DNA of 38,835 nucleotides from Halorubrum alkaliphilum (GCF_017873815.1 NZ_JAGGKQ010000027.1:1-38835); one strand, 5' to 3'. Positions 29,869 to 38,352 are shown, counted from the stretch's first letter. Notes: generated by a model from the letters alone, not told the origin. Translations and numbers: made by a program.

Positions 29869-29889
29869 CCCCCCGTTATCGACGTGTGA
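29869..29889 (-). repeat. ORB 8
   Basis: On the minus strand TCACACGTCGATAAC followed by six G. It is 2 kb from orc1/cdc6 and just downstream of the partition operon. Confidence 0.7.
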
Positions 29890-29923
29890 TATATTGTATC
29901 TCGCTATAGGAAGTTTGTGGCCG

Positions 29924-30364
29924 CTACTCCTCAAGGCCGAGCTCTTCCTCGATAGACGACTCTCCCAGCGCTGCCCGAACTGCCGCCGGGTAGAACTCCT
30001 CGTTCTTCGGCATGTCCTCGCCGTGTTGTCGTCGCCACTTGACGTTCAGTTCCGAGTAGCGTAGTTGTAGGTCGTCAACAAGCGTCTCTGGGAGGTACAT
30101 GTTCACGTTCTTTCGCTCTCGGACAGTCCCGCTGCTCTCTCTGTTCTTCTCGCTCTCTGCGTTCATTTTGCTCTTTGACATCTTTGTGGTTTCTGGTCTC
30201 TTTGAGGTCTTTGAGTCCTTTGATGTATTTGCTGTGTTTGATGTCTCTTCTGTCTCTGAGGTCGACAGATCGTCTTCGGGGACGGCATCGTCATGATTGT
30301 CGTCATCGTGGTCGTAGCGGTCGTCCCAAGGGTTCCGATCGCGCTTCTCATCACTGTCAGTCAT
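29924..30364 (-). CDS. Small ParB-like DNA-binding partner of ParA
   Basis: A 146-residue protein with the start at 30364, overlapping the ParA stop by eight bases. The N-terminus is acidic (DDRYDHDDDNHDD). The middle is a Ser/Thr/Lys repeat region (EETSNTANTSKDSKTSKRPE). The C-terminus, ERKNVNMYLPETLVDDLQLRYSELNVKWRRQHG, looks like a ribbon-helix-helix element (strand VNMYLP then helix). Small centromere-binding proteins after parA typically have this type of fold. The upstream open frame to 30520 is a shadow of parA. The repeat region is encoded by 9-base tandem repeats. Confidence 0.7.
   Translation of the reverse strand: MTDSDEKRDRNPWDDRYDHDDDNHDDAVPEDDLSTSETEETSNTANTSKDSKTSKRPETTKMSKSKMNAESEKNRESSGTVRERKNVNMYLPETLVDDLQLRYSELNVKWRRQHGEDMPKNEEFYPAAVRAALGESSIEEELGLEE
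30171..30262. repeat. 9-base tandem repeats in the ParA-partner gene
   Basis: The plus strand runs CTTTGAGGT, CTTTGAGTC, CTTTGATGT, ATTTGCTGT, GTTTGATGT. They encode a repeated Thr-Ser-Lys in the partner. The TCTTTGA core recurs in parA (TCAAAGA-TG-TCTTTGA, 30517-30532) and before parA (31151-31168). Confidence 0.5.
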
Positions 30365-31136
30365 CAGCATAGTCCTCCAAGTGCTCAGCGACATCGAGGT
30401 ACACCTCTTCCATGTCGCAGTCCTCCTCGTGTTCGAAGATGGAGACGCCGGCGTTCCACGCCCGTTGTAGCGCGACGCGCTTTCTGATCTCAAAGACCTC
30501 ACAGTTCTCTCTGTCCTCAAAGATGTCTTTGAACCACTCCATCATCTCCTCGGCCTCGCCGTCGACGCCGACCTCGTTCGCGACGAGTCCAACCTCGTCG
30601 ACATCGCCGAAGGCGGACTCGATCGACCGCAACTGCTTGAACAGGAGCTCGATTGCGCGGATGCTCGTCGACTTCGCCTGCGCGGGGATCAGGACGTTCC
30701 CCGTCGCGACGATTGCGTTGTCGGTGAGCACACCGAGGTTCGGGGGACAGTCAACGAGGATGTAGTCCCAGCGCTGATCGGCGTCGCTCTCGTTGAAAAG
30801 CATGTCAAGGCGCTCCTCACGCTTCATCACGTTCGCGAGCTCATCCTCGGCGTTGATCATCCGCTCGTGACTGGGAACGACGTCGACCTCTTGGTGCTCG
30901 ACGGCTAGCTGCTCGAGGTCGCCCATCCGGTCGAGATCAGGGAGGACGTCGAACAGCGAGTCACGATCTGGATCGTCGTACAGATCCTCGAAGCCGAGCC
31001 CCTCAGTGGCATGTCCCTGTGGGTCGAGGTCGATGACAAGAACATCATGGCCGCGCTGGTTTAGTGCGCCGGCGACGTTCAGTGTCGTGGTTGTCTTCCC
31101 GGCACCGCCTTTCTGGTTGGTAACTCCGAGTCTCAT
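30357..31136 (-). CDS. parA: ParA-family partition ATPase
   Basis: A 259-residue protein starting at ATG 31136. The deviant Walker A is KGGAGKTT in LGVTNQKGGAGKTTTTLNVAG. DVLVIDLDPQGHATEGLG is the switch I strand, and YILVDCPPNLGVLTDNAI carries Walker B. It follows the usual ParA/Soj plan and length. ParA forms ATP-dependent patterns on DNA and moves plasmids bound by its partner. The stop overlaps the partner start by eight bases, so both are one operon. The gene is 3 kb from orc1/cdc6, the typical placement for a haloarchaeal replicon. Confidence 0.93.
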   Translation of the reverse strand: MRLGVTNQKGGAGKTTTTLNVAGALNQRGHDVLVIDLDPQGHATEGLGFEDLYDDPDRDSLFDVLPDLDRMGDLEQLAVEHQEVDVVPSHERMINAEDELANVMKREERLDMLFNESDADQRWDYILVDCPPNLGVLTDNAIVATGNVLIPAQAKSTSIRAIELLFKQLRSIESAFGDVDEVGLVANEVGVDGEAEEMMEWFKDIFEDRENCEVFEIRKRVALQRAWNAGVSIFEHEEDCDMEEVYLDVAEHLEDYADD

Positions 31137-31245
31137 ACGTGTCTTTGTCCTCAAAGAGAGCAAAGATATCGGAGAGGCATAAGAGTGCGTCAGACACTCA
31201 TAGAATGTTGGGGGTCACAGACAAGTCAGATCTTCGAACGGGTAC

Positions 31246-31665
31246 CTACGCGGAACCGTCGCGGAACCGTTCGATCGGGATATCGGAGACGTCGTCATAA
31301 TCGTCATCACCACCAACTAAGAGCGTCGCGCCGACATGTTCAGCTGTTGCCAGCGCGAACGAGTCGCCAAGCGCAGGATTATACCTGAGCGTATACTCCG
31401 AGGCGTCCGTCCAAGTATCGGCGACATCTACCGTTTTGATACCGAGATCGGTCAGCCAGTCGAGATACTCGTCGGCTGTGTCGCGGTCGTACTTCCGGGC
31501 GATTGTGTACCGGATCTCAGCGAGATTCACGTAGCTGGCGTAGCCGACGGTGTCCTCGACTGCGACCGCGTCGAGATACTCTTCTACAACCTCGCTGCCT
31601 GGTTCATCGTCGGCGTGTGCTATCAGTGGCTCGGCGTCGAAGACAACGCGGTCAGGAACCGACAT
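31246..31665 (-). CDS. vapC: VapC-family PIN-domain toxin
   Basis: A 139-residue PIN domain: VVFDAEPLIAHADDE (D10), NLAEIRYTIARKY (Glu), GDSFALATAEHVGATLL (Asp), and VGGDDDYDDV (last acids). The four acidic residues that hold Mg or Mn are present. VapC proteins cut tRNA or rRNA and are held in check by VapB. It overlaps the upstream antitoxin as TAATG. The gene is on the same strand as ParA and 110 bases away, so it may add stability to the replicon. Confidence 0.88.
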   Translation of the reverse strand: MSVPDRVVFDAEPLIAHADDEPGSEVVEEYLDAVAVEDTVGYASYVNLAEIRYTIARKYDRDTADEYLDWLTDLGIKTVDVADTWTDASEYTLRYNPALGDSFALATAEHVGATLLVGGDDDYDDVSDIPIERFRDGSA

Positions 31666-31967
31666 TACTCTTCAGTTGAGAACTGCGAGTCGCGTTCTTT
31701 CCGGTCCTGGTCGCGTTTCTCTTTGAGGATCTCGGACGCAGGCGTGTCCGTACTCGCTTCGCTACGGGCGGCAAAGCCGCGCATCTCGCTCGGTGAGCGG
31801 ACCTGTTCAACGATCACCTCTCCATCTTCGGTTTCCCGGAACAATACCTTCCCAGGCGCTTCGATCCCGAGCTTCTCGCGGAACCGTTTTGGGATGGTCG
31901 CCTGGCCGTGCTTAGTGACGGCGACAATCTCTTTTTCAGAGTTGTTTGACTGTTCTGTCTTACTCAT
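31665..31967 (-). CDS. vapB: VapB-type (AbrB/SpoVT) antitoxin
   Basis: A 100-residue protein. Residues 14-55 form the AbrB swapped-hairpin domain (IVAVTKHGQATIPKRFREKLGIEAPGKVLFRETEDGEVIVEQV), which binds the operator. The remaining acidic tail (STDTPASEILKEKRDQDRKERD) wraps around the toxin. Its stop overlaps the toxin start (TAATG). It has the usual length for the family. Confidence 0.88.
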   Translation of the reverse strand: MSKTEQSNNSEKEIVAVTKHGQATIPKRFREKLGIEAPGKVLFRETEDGEVIVEQVRSPSEMRGFAARSEASTDTPASEILKEKRDQDRKERDSQFSTEE

Positions 31968-32123
31968 AGTTCATAATTAGATCTCGATCATAATCAACTT
32001 TTCTTCTCATTGACAAACAGTCGTTGCTCCTCTGTCGGGTGTTTAGTCGAGTTCGAAGTGTGGTTCGGCTTTTGAGGGACGTGAAGTACTAGAGTCAAAC
32101 AGTCCTCGAACGGGGCGGTTCGA

Positions 32124-32405
32124 TTACCCGTCGTGGTCAATATACTCGGCTTCCCATTCAGTCCGAGCTTCGATCTCTCTAGTGCCCCGGCGAGTAGTGC
32201 TGTACTCGTTGGTCCGTCGGTCCCGTTGACTTTTTTCGATGAGTCCCTTCTCAACGAGCGTGTCGAGGTTGGGATAGAGCCGACCATGATGGATTTCCTT
32301 TTCGTAGTAGTCCTCGAGCTCGTCTTTGATCGCGAGTCCGTGTGGGTCATCAAGTCCGGCAACTACGTACAGCAGATCGCGCTGAAAGCCAGTGAGATCG
32401 TACAT
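32124..32405 (-). CDS. PadR-family transcriptional regulator
   Basis: A 93-residue protein with the winged-helix layout of PadR: LTGFQRDLLYVVAGLDDPHGLAIKDELEDYYEKEIHHGRLYPNLDTLVEKGLIEKSQRDRRTNEYSTTRRGTREIEAR. The motif GRLYPNLDTLVEKGLIE contains the recognition helix. PadR proteins repress nearby genes in response to small molecules. No target operator is obvious, though the gene could act on itself or the zinc-ribbon gene at 32473. The length matches short haloarchaeal PadR proteins. Confidence 0.85.
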   Translation of the reverse strand: MYDLTGFQRDLLYVVAGLDDPHGLAIKDELEDYYEKEIHHGRLYPNLDTLVEKGLIEKSQRDRRTNEYSTTRRGTREIEARTEWEAEYIDHDG

Positions 32406-32472
32406 GTCGCAATTTACTCATTCGAGTTTTGAAATACTACTGATCTGGCCCTGTATGGAGCGAAGGGATTCA

Positions 32473-32880
32473 TCACTCTCCCCGTGGGTCACCAACCGGT
32501 ATTTCACCATATTCTGGACATGAGACCCATCCCTGTCCAAATGCCCCACCCATCCCTTGGTCCGGGCTCCATTCGTGTTCATCCCCACAATGTGGACAGT
32601 CTACTAGTGGCGGGTCAATCTCCAGTGCCTCTTGCTGGATGAAATGATTTCCTTGGTATGAATCACAGTTCTGACAGACGTTTCCCCAGACTTTCTTGCC
32701 GAGAGTATTGCTGTAGACCCGTTCAACAGGGGTTTCGTAATTCGCTAATATATCTCCGAGAGGCGTATCAAGATGGTCTCCTCGTGGCCAGACCACAGGC
32801 GTTTGCTCGCCACACTGCCAGCAGTCTGTTTCCCACGTCAGCAATTTCTGGCGATCAACCGGGAGATCGTCTGGGAGCAT
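32473..32880 (-). CDS. Zinc-binding hypothetical protein, 135 aa
   Basis: Contains CWQCG, CQNCD and CPHCG at about residues 20, 69 and 94, then CPEYG near the end, four spaced Cys pairs or part-pairs that suggest two zinc ribbons. A loop with VWPRGDHLDTPLGDILANYE lies between. No membrane segment. I do not recognise the family, but related proteins with CxxC sites and a region like VWGNVCQNCDSYQGNHF occur in bacteria and archaea. Function unknown. Confidence 0.65.
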   Translation of the reverse strand: MLPDDLPVDRQKLLTWETDCWQCGEQTPVVWPRGDHLDTPLGDILANYETPVERVYSNTLGKKVWGNVCQNCDSYQGNHFIQQEALEIDPPLVDCPHCGDEHEWSPDQGMGGAFGQGWVSCPEYGEIPVGDPRGE

Positions 32881-32924
32881 GATAGCAAATCCTACTCTGA
32901 TTGACTATTTGATTCTTTGTCTCT

Positions 32925-32978
32925 GGTTCCCTGTTGATATCTTTAAGAGCTGACAGGATCTGCGTGCGAGATACAGAG
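32925..32978. repeat. Decayed insertion-sequence end, relic 1
   Basis: CCCTGTTGATATCTTTAAGA followed by GCTGACAGGATCTGCGTGCG and AGATACAGAG. It aligns base for base with 35464-35515, with scattered substitutions. No transposase fragment is recognised next to it. Confidence 0.55.
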
Positions 32979-33130
32979 CGCGTATCTGGCACTGATGGTA
33001 TTTTGATCGGCAGGAGTCGTAATCGCTGATACAGCGACCTCAGAGGCCTGTATGAATTGGCGACTACAAGTACCTATCTGGACATATATTGGTAACAAAG
33101 TGCTTTCCTTCGGCTTTCCAGTATGTATAC

Positions 33131-33400
33131 ATGAGGAACACCCAAGAGTTCTACTACGAGCCCGACGAGACCGAACAGCTCAGCACAGCCGTCGTCACGG
33201 CGGTCGCTCAAGCGCACGATGAGGATGTGCTTGAACAAGAATGGCTCATCAGTGACGACATCAACACGGACGCCCTCGATGGCCTCTTTCAGGAACGGAA
33301 TCTCGATATGACCATCCAGTTCGAGGCCGACGGGACGACCGCGACGATCATCGCCGACAGAGATGGAAACCCCCGCATCAAAATCGAATCACACCGCTAA
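33131..33400 (+). CDS. HalOD1 output-domain protein
   Basis: An 89-residue protein from the ATG at 33131, which fits better than the upstream in-frame start at 33089. It follows the HalOD1 pattern closely: YYEPDETEQLSTAVVTAVAQAHDEDVLEQEW, DDINTDALDGLFQERN, MTIQFEADGTTATIIADRDGNPRIKIESH. HalOD1 is a haloarchaeal domain found alone or attached to signalling proteins, thought to be an output or adaptor module. Its own promoter probably includes ACATATATT near 33082-33090. Confidence 0.82.
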   Translation: MRNTQEFYYEPDETEQLSTAVVTAVAQAHDEDVLEQEWLISDDINTDALDGLFQERNLDMTIQFEADGTTATIIADRDGNPRIKIESHR

Positions 33401-33615
33401 GTTACACGCTCCGCGAAGAGTTGGTTCAGCGGGTTTGGTGCGAAACAACGACGGTCTTTGTGCTGTACTCATCCTTTGAGTCTTGTACTTCGGTTCTGAG
33501 AGAGAGCAGAGAGCTCGTCTGAGAGCTGCTGTATACACAGCGCTTATCTCGGACACCCTGCGCTCAGTAGGTGAGGTCGCACTTCCCAGTCATGGGTTGA
33601 GCATTGTCTAAACAC

Positions 33616-35052
33616 TCACACGAACTCTCCCTGTTCAGACATCTCGAACTCAAACCGTGCTCCACCTTCGGTTCCATCGGCTACAGACAGCTCCCAGCCG
33701 TGGGCTTCCACGATTCGTTTTACGATAGTCAACCCGAAACCAGTGCCACCCTGTGCCGACGAATGTCCCGGTTCGAATACCTCGTCACGCTTTTCGACTG
33801 GAATTCCTGGTCCATTGTCTTCGACGTAGATCCCAAGTTCGTTGTGACAGCCGACACGAACGGTCACGTCGGATCCACCGTGTTCAACAGCGTTTCGGAA
33901 CAGGTTCTCGAACACGTGGCGTAACCGGCCAGGGTCAGCTTGAAAGGTCATCTCGTCGACGATCTCGATAGTTGCGTCATCCGTGTCTACTGTCGCCCAG
34001 CATTTCCCGACGAGGTTAGTCAAACTGACCGACTCCGTTTCGCTTATCGTATCGCCTTGGCGAGCAAGCGTCAACGTATCCTCGACGATCGCCTCCATCC
34101 GGTCAAGCGCCTGTAGTAGTGGATCAAGATGCTCGCTTTCTCCCTGCTCAGCAAGGAGTGCAGCGCGACCCTGTGCGACGTTGAGCGGACTGCGCAAATC
34201 GTGGGAGATAACACTCGCAAACTCTCCGAGCCGCTCGTTCTGCTGACGCAGTTGTCGCTCACGTTCGACACGCTCAGTCACGTTCCGAGTGACCCCAACG
34301 AGACGAGTTATCTCACCATCGGAGACTACCGGCGCAAGTTTCGTCTGCCAGAAGCGTGCTCCTTCGCTGACCCGCAGTTCCTCCTGATACGAGATCGGTT
34401 CGCCGGTCTTGACACAGCGGTGATAGTTCGCCGCTAACTCAGCGCCCTGTTCTTCACCGAACACGGCTTGTGGTGTCTGGCCCTGTACTTCCTCGGTAGT
34501 AATCCCAGTCTGGCGCTCGTAGGAGGGACTGAGGCGCTCAAACTCGAATCGGACACCATTTCCATCTTCCTCAACATTCATCAGAAAGATGGCGTCCTCC
34601 ACGCTGTTCAAAAGGGCCTCGTACTCTTCGGCAAGCTCTCGCGCTTCGCGTTCGTACTCTTTTCTCTCAGTGATGTCTCGACTGCTAAGCAGAACCCCAT
34701 CGATGATGTCGTCGTCAACTCGATTCCGCATTGTGGCCTCAATCCAGCGCCACGAGCCGTCGGCGTGGCGGAATCGGACTTCGACAGTCTCGGATTCGGA
34801 AGGATTCGAGAGAACAGCCTCCAGCGCGTCGGCGTTTCGCTCCCGGTCCTCGGGATGGACGAACTCGAATCCCTCGTGGCCAACCAATTCGCCGGGGTCG
34901 TAGCCGAGAATCCGTGTGATGGCCGGACTGACGTAGGTTATCGTTCCGTCGGTATCGACGACTGTCGCGAGATCATTTACCTCCTCAACGAGTGTCCGAT
35001 ACCAGTCAGACTTGCGTTTATTATTTTCTCGGTGGGTCGCATCGTCATCCAT
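33616..35052 (-). CDS. PAS-PAS sensor histidine kinase
   Basis: A 478-residue soluble kinase. PAS 1 covers about residues 17-130 (LATVVDTDGTITYVSPAITRILGYDPGELVGH) and PAS 2 about 145-262 (DAIFLMNVEEDGNG ... TRLVGVTRNVTER). HisKA contains EFASVISHDLRSPLNVAQGRA with phospho-His 284, and the HATPase holds LFRNAVEHGGSD, EDNGPGIP and GGTGFGLTIVKRIVEAHG. No transmembrane segment is present, so it senses an internal signal. It is a typical haloarchaeal orphan kinase, without a response regulator next to it. All ATP-binding boxes seem intact. Confidence 0.93.
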   Translation of the reverse strand: MDDDATHRENNKRKSDWYRTLVEEVNDLATVVDTDGTITYVSPAITRILGYDPGELVGHEGFEFVHPEDRERNADALEAVLSNPSESETVEVRFRHADGSWRWIEATMRNRVDDDIIDGVLLSSRDITERKEYEREARELAEEYEALLNSVEDAIFLMNVEEDGNGVRFEFERLSPSYERQTGITTEEVQGQTPQAVFGEEQGAELAANYHRCVKTGEPISYQEELRVSEGARFWQTKLAPVVSDGEITRLVGVTRNVTERVERERQLRQQNERLGEFASVISHDLRSPLNVAQGRAALLAEQGESEHLDPLLQALDRMEAIVEDTLTLARQGDTISETESVSLTNLVGKCWATVDTDDATIEIVDEMTFQADPGRLRHVFENLFRNAVEHGGSDVTVRVGCHNELGIYVEDNGPGIPVEKRDEVFEPGHSSAQGGTGFGLTIVKRIVEAHGWELSVADGTEGGARFEFEMSEQGEFV

Positions 35053-35231
35053 CGATTATGATGAGTCCAGCACACGTGTAAGCATGTTGGAATTGTGTAC
35101 CATCTCCAGTGAAAGCACCACTCTTTGCAGCATATATGGGTGTGGTGGCCAAGATCTTGGTGAGTGTACCCATTGTATCCAGCACGGCTCCAAGAACATA
35201 TCACTAGTTGAGGATCTCAACAGAACCATTC

Positions 35232-35442
35232 TGCTCTGTTGAATCCGATGACGGCACCGTGATCACGATCGCTGAAGACGCGGTTATCTCGTTTTTCGTT
35301 GTCGATGATTGGATCGATCCACCCAGCGATCTCGATCCGTGCGCTCCCTGGCAAGAGTCCATCTCTACATTCTCTCGGCAGCGGTCCTGAATCGTGTACA
35401 GAATGACCCGATCCCGCTGCCCTCTGTGGATTCAACAGAGCA
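35232..35442. mobile_element. 211-base MITE-like element with 15-base terminal repeats
   Basis: TGCTCTGTTGAATCC (35232-35246) and GGATTCAACAGAGCA (35428-35442) are perfect inverted repeats. The interior holds no intact gene; an open antisense frame and a sense frame with ITIAEDAVISFFVVDDWIDP exist and may be a leftover piece of transposase or host DNA. The ends resemble those of the solitary IS ends at 22108 and 35464. No target duplication is clear. Confidence 0.6.
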
Positions 35443-35463
35443 CAGTAGTTAGCATGAACAGTT

Positions 35464-35515
35464 GGCTCTGTTGAAATCCTTAGGAACTGATGAGACCGGC
35501 GTGCGAGATACAGAG
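35464..35515. repeat. Insertion-sequence end, relic 2
   Basis: GGCTCTGTTGAAATCCTTAG then GAACTGATGAGACCGGCGTG and CGAGATACAGAG. Shares its first bases with 22108-22120 and its whole length, with changes, with 32925-32978. Confidence 0.55.
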
Positions 35516-35774
35516 GCTGTAGTCAACAGACAGACGTCCCGATCTGTCCTGAACGCAAATCGGCTTTCATACATCGAGCCGTTGATAGCCAGTCTACTGT
35601 GTTGTTCATCGGGAGAACAAGCACAGCCGGCGCGGTCGGAGTGATCACGGGAGATATTGTCGGTATCGGCACCCGAATGCTACTGTGTCTGTGTTCAGCG
35701 CAGAACGTGAACTGGCAGTTGGAACGACCCTCAAAGGTACTAAACCGGTGTCTGACAATATCTATCCTATTACG

Positions 35775-37019
35775 ATGGTGATGATACTGACTGCTGTCGG
35801 TATTGTTGTCGCCGCATTCGTCGGGTTCAACATTGGCGGATCGTCCACAGGGGTAGCATTCGGCCCTGCAGTCGGCTCGCGGCTCGTTCGAAAGACGACT
35901 GCAGGGGCGTTGTTCGTTGGCTTCGCCTTTCTCGGAGCGTGGACTGTGGGTCGGAACGTTATCGAAACGATGAGCAGCAGTATCGTGCCAGCGATCCAGT
36001 TCACGCCCGTTGCCAGTATCATCGTTCTGTTTTTCACCGGCGCGTCGCTGTTGATATCGAACCTCTACGGGGTCCCAGCGTCAACGTCGATGACTGCCGT
36101 GGGCGCCATCGTCGGATTGGGACTCGCAACCGGGACTCTCAATCAGGCGTTGATGTTCGTTATCGTCTCCGCCTGGATCGTCTCCCCACTGGTGTGTCTG
36201 ACTCTCGGAGTCGTTATCGGCCGCTACGTCTACCCGTATCTCGACCGCTACGTCGCGTTCACGACGTTCAATCTCCAGTTCATCCAATTCGACCGATCGA
36301 GCACGGTTCCACGGCCATTCATCAATCCGAACGCATCACCGCAGGACGTCGTCGGGTCACTGTTGGTCGTCCTTATCGGCTGTTATATGGCGTTCTCGGC
36401 CGGGGCGTCGAACGCTGCGAACGCCGTCGCTCCCCTCGTCGGTCCGGGTGGCTCGCTCACCGTGAATCAGGGCGTCCTCCTCGCGGTGGGGGCCTTCGCG
36501 TTGGGTAGTTTCACCATCGCTCGCCGCACGCTCGAAACGGTCGGGGACGACATCACGGAGCTCCCCATTCTCGCCTCACTGATCGTTTCCGTGATCGGTG
36601 GAACGGTCATCACCGCTCTCTCGTCGTTCGGGATTCCAGCGAGTCTCGCCGTCAGCACGACGTCAACGATCATCGGCCTCGGATGGGGGCGAGCGAGTCG
36701 CATATCGACACTGGCAGAGTTAGTGACGCCGACCCCTGACCGACCGGATGTCGCGGTCTCGACCGGCGCACTGGTCACGTCACGCGCCGAGGACGCCCCT
36801 GCCGGCCCGACTATCGGGGACGTTGCCCGAGGCGAGGAATCGGCCGAGAAACCGGATGAAACCCCGAATATTCCAGACATCGGTGCCGAGGGACCGGCAG
36901 ACATCGACCAGCGAAGCCTCTTCGACCCGGCGGCGGCCAAGCGTATCGTGACGATGTGGGTGTTGACGCCGTCGCTGGCGATCATCGGCTCATACCCGGT
37001 GTTCGCATTCCTGCTATGA
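35775..37019 (+). CDS. PiT-family inorganic phosphate transporter
   Basis: A 414-residue membrane protein from ATG 35775 (an in-frame GTG/ATG is possible further up, but the hydrophobic part begins here). It has the two PiT repeats: GFNIGGSSTGVAFGPAVGS near the start and GASNAANAVAPLVG in the second half, with about ten TM segments. Between them lies a hydrophilic loop (FNLQFIQFDRSSTVPRPF). A disordered acidic segment precedes the last TM helix. PiT proteins take up phosphate with Na or H as co-ion. The DUF47 partner often found beside it is absent. The plasmid location suggests a low-phosphate advantage. Confidence 0.88.
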   Translation: MVMILTAVGIVVAAFVGFNIGGSSTGVAFGPAVGSRLVRKTTAGALFVGFAFLGAWTVGRNVIETMSSSIVPAIQFTPVASIIVLFFTGASLLISNLYGVPASTSMTAVGAIVGLGLATGTLNQALMFVIVSAWIVSPLVCLTLGVVIGRYVYPYLDRYVAFTTFNLQFIQFDRSSTVPRPFINPNASPQDVVGSLLVVLIGCYMAFSAGASNAANAVAPLVGPGGSLTVNQGVLLAVGAFALGSFTIARRTLETVGDDITELPILASLIVSVIGGTVITALSSFGIPASLAVSTTSTIIGLGWGRASRISTLAELVTPTPDRPDVAVSTGALVTSRAEDAPAGPTIGDVARGEESAEKPDETPNIPDIGAEGPADIDQRSLFDPAAAKRIVTMWVLTPSLAIIGSYPVFAFLL

Positions 37020-37061
37020 GCCGTACGCGCCGTGTATCCAGTAGCGCCTGAGCGAATTATC

Positions 37062-37096
37062 GAGCTGTTATCAGGAACGCAGTGCGAGATACGGAG
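37062..37096. repeat. Decayed insertion-sequence end, relic 3
   Basis: GAGCTGTTATCAGGAACGCA followed by GTGCGAGATACGGAG, related to the inner parts of 32925-32978 and 35464-35515. Confidence 0.45.
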
Positions 37097-37205
37097 TGTG
37101 TGGTCGGCAGGGAAACAGCAACGTTTCACTTTTCTGGGTTTAAATTGTGTTAGCCGAGTTGTCTGACCCCCGTTGATTACAATGCTCGCATGCGATGAGT
37201 TACCT

Positions 37206-38255
37206 ATGAACATTAAGTTTGCTGTCTCGCGAGCGAAACCCGCCATGCGGATCTTCAGTGAAAAGAATGTGACGTTTCTCGCCGGCAGCATCGCCTACAG
37301 CGCGTTTGTCTCAACCGTTCCACTGCTCATGTTCTTCCTCATCGGAGTCTCCGTGCTCGGCGCGCCCGAGCTACAGCAGCAGATAATTGAGGTGGCGACC
37401 GAAAGCGTCTCTCCGTCGGTCGGTGGCGTCATCGAGGTGATGATCGAAGAGCAACGCGACGCCGGTCCCGGCTCGACAATCAGTTCGTCTCTTATCGGGG
37501 TTCTCATCCTTGTCTGGGGGGCGATCAAGGTATTTCGTGCGCTCGATACGGCGTTCTCAGAGATCTATGAAACAACCGCTGAAGTGTCATTTCTCGGTCA
37601 GATCAAGAAGAGTTTGGTGGTACTTTTCACCCTCTCGCTGGGCGCCATCGCGATGGTCGGTACGACCACCGTCGTGGCATTCTTCTCGTCAGTCCCGTTC
37701 ATTGGGGTCGCAGTCCCCCTGCTACTGGTCGTCGGTCTCTGTGGCGTGTTCTTCCCGATGTACTACCTGTTTCCGGACATCGACGTGGCGCCACGGGAAG
37801 TGCTTCCAGGAACAATCGTCGGGGCCGTCGGTTGGGCGATCCTCCAAGTGTTGTTCCAAGTGTACGTCTCCCTGAGCGGCGGCGGCGGGAGTCTCATCGC
37901 GAGTATCCTCCTGTTGGTCACTTGGCTGTACTTCACCGGTGTCATCCTGTTGCTCGGTGCTGCGGTCAACGCAGTCGGCCCCGCCAATACCGACGCGACC
38001 GTCAACGAGCGGGAGGGGTCTTCGGTATTGGATACTGGAATGACTCGCAGCGAGGCAGCAACGTACCTCCACCGGCTTCGTGAGGACCTCACCGGCCGAT
38101 TCGAGGGAATGCGGCCAACGAGTAAGGGAAGGGTCGTCGAACGCGGCCCTCCGAGGGGCACGATCTCTATCACTGAATGGGCCCGAGAAACCGAGGAGGG
38201 AATGACTCACGAGGTCCGGTTGGAGTGGGACACAGACAGTGACAACGAGGACTGA
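37206..38255 (+). CDS. YihY/BrkB (UPF0761) family membrane protein
   Basis: A 349-residue protein starting at ATG 37206, chosen over upstream in-frame ATGs since it starts just before the first conserved part. It contains FLAGSIAYSAFVSTVPLLMFFLIG, the conserved A-Y-SAF-S--PLL segment, five or six TM segments, and LYFTGVILLLGAAVNAV. A cytoplasmic C-terminus of about 90 residues ends in an acidic tail. The family's function is unsettled; it was once linked to RNase BN by mistake, and proposals include efflux or envelope roles. The length matches haloarchaeal members. Confidence 0.88.
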   Translation: MNIKFAVSRAKPAMRIFSEKNVTFLAGSIAYSAFVSTVPLLMFFLIGVSVLGAPELQQQIIEVATESVSPSVGGVIEVMIEEQRDAGPGSTISSSLIGVLILVWGAIKVFRALDTAFSEIYETTAEVSFLGQIKKSLVVLFTLSLGAIAMVGTTTVVAFFSSVPFIGVAVPLLLVVGLCGVFFPMYYLFPDIDVAPREVLPGTIVGAVGWAILQVLFQVYVSLSGGGGSLIASILLLVTWLYFTGVILLLGAAVNAVGPANTDATVNEREGSSVLDTGMTRSEAATYLHRLREDLTGRFEGMRPTSKGRVVERGPPRGTISITEWARETEEGMTHEVRLEWDTDSDNED

Positions 38256-38352
38256 GTCACAGCGGAGGTTCACCCCATCGACTTCCATATTCGACAGGCT
38301 CTCCAGATCGCTGTAGTCTACGATGAGCCGATATAATTAATCTACAAACCTG

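Larger units (their letters stand above)
29601..29923. other. 323-base region between the zinc-ribbon gene and the ParA operon
   Basis: Holds the second AACCAAC inverted repeat, two small perfect inverted repeats (29766-29808) and ORB 8. No gene is seen. Its position between origin and partition genes makes it a candidate centromere region. Confidence 0.5.
35053..35774. other. 722-base intergenic region rich in mobile-element remains
   Basis: Contains the promoter of the kinase (minus strand, left end), the MITE-like element at 35232-35442 and the IS end at 35464-35515. Nothing coding is supported between 35516 and 35774. Confidence 0.5.
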
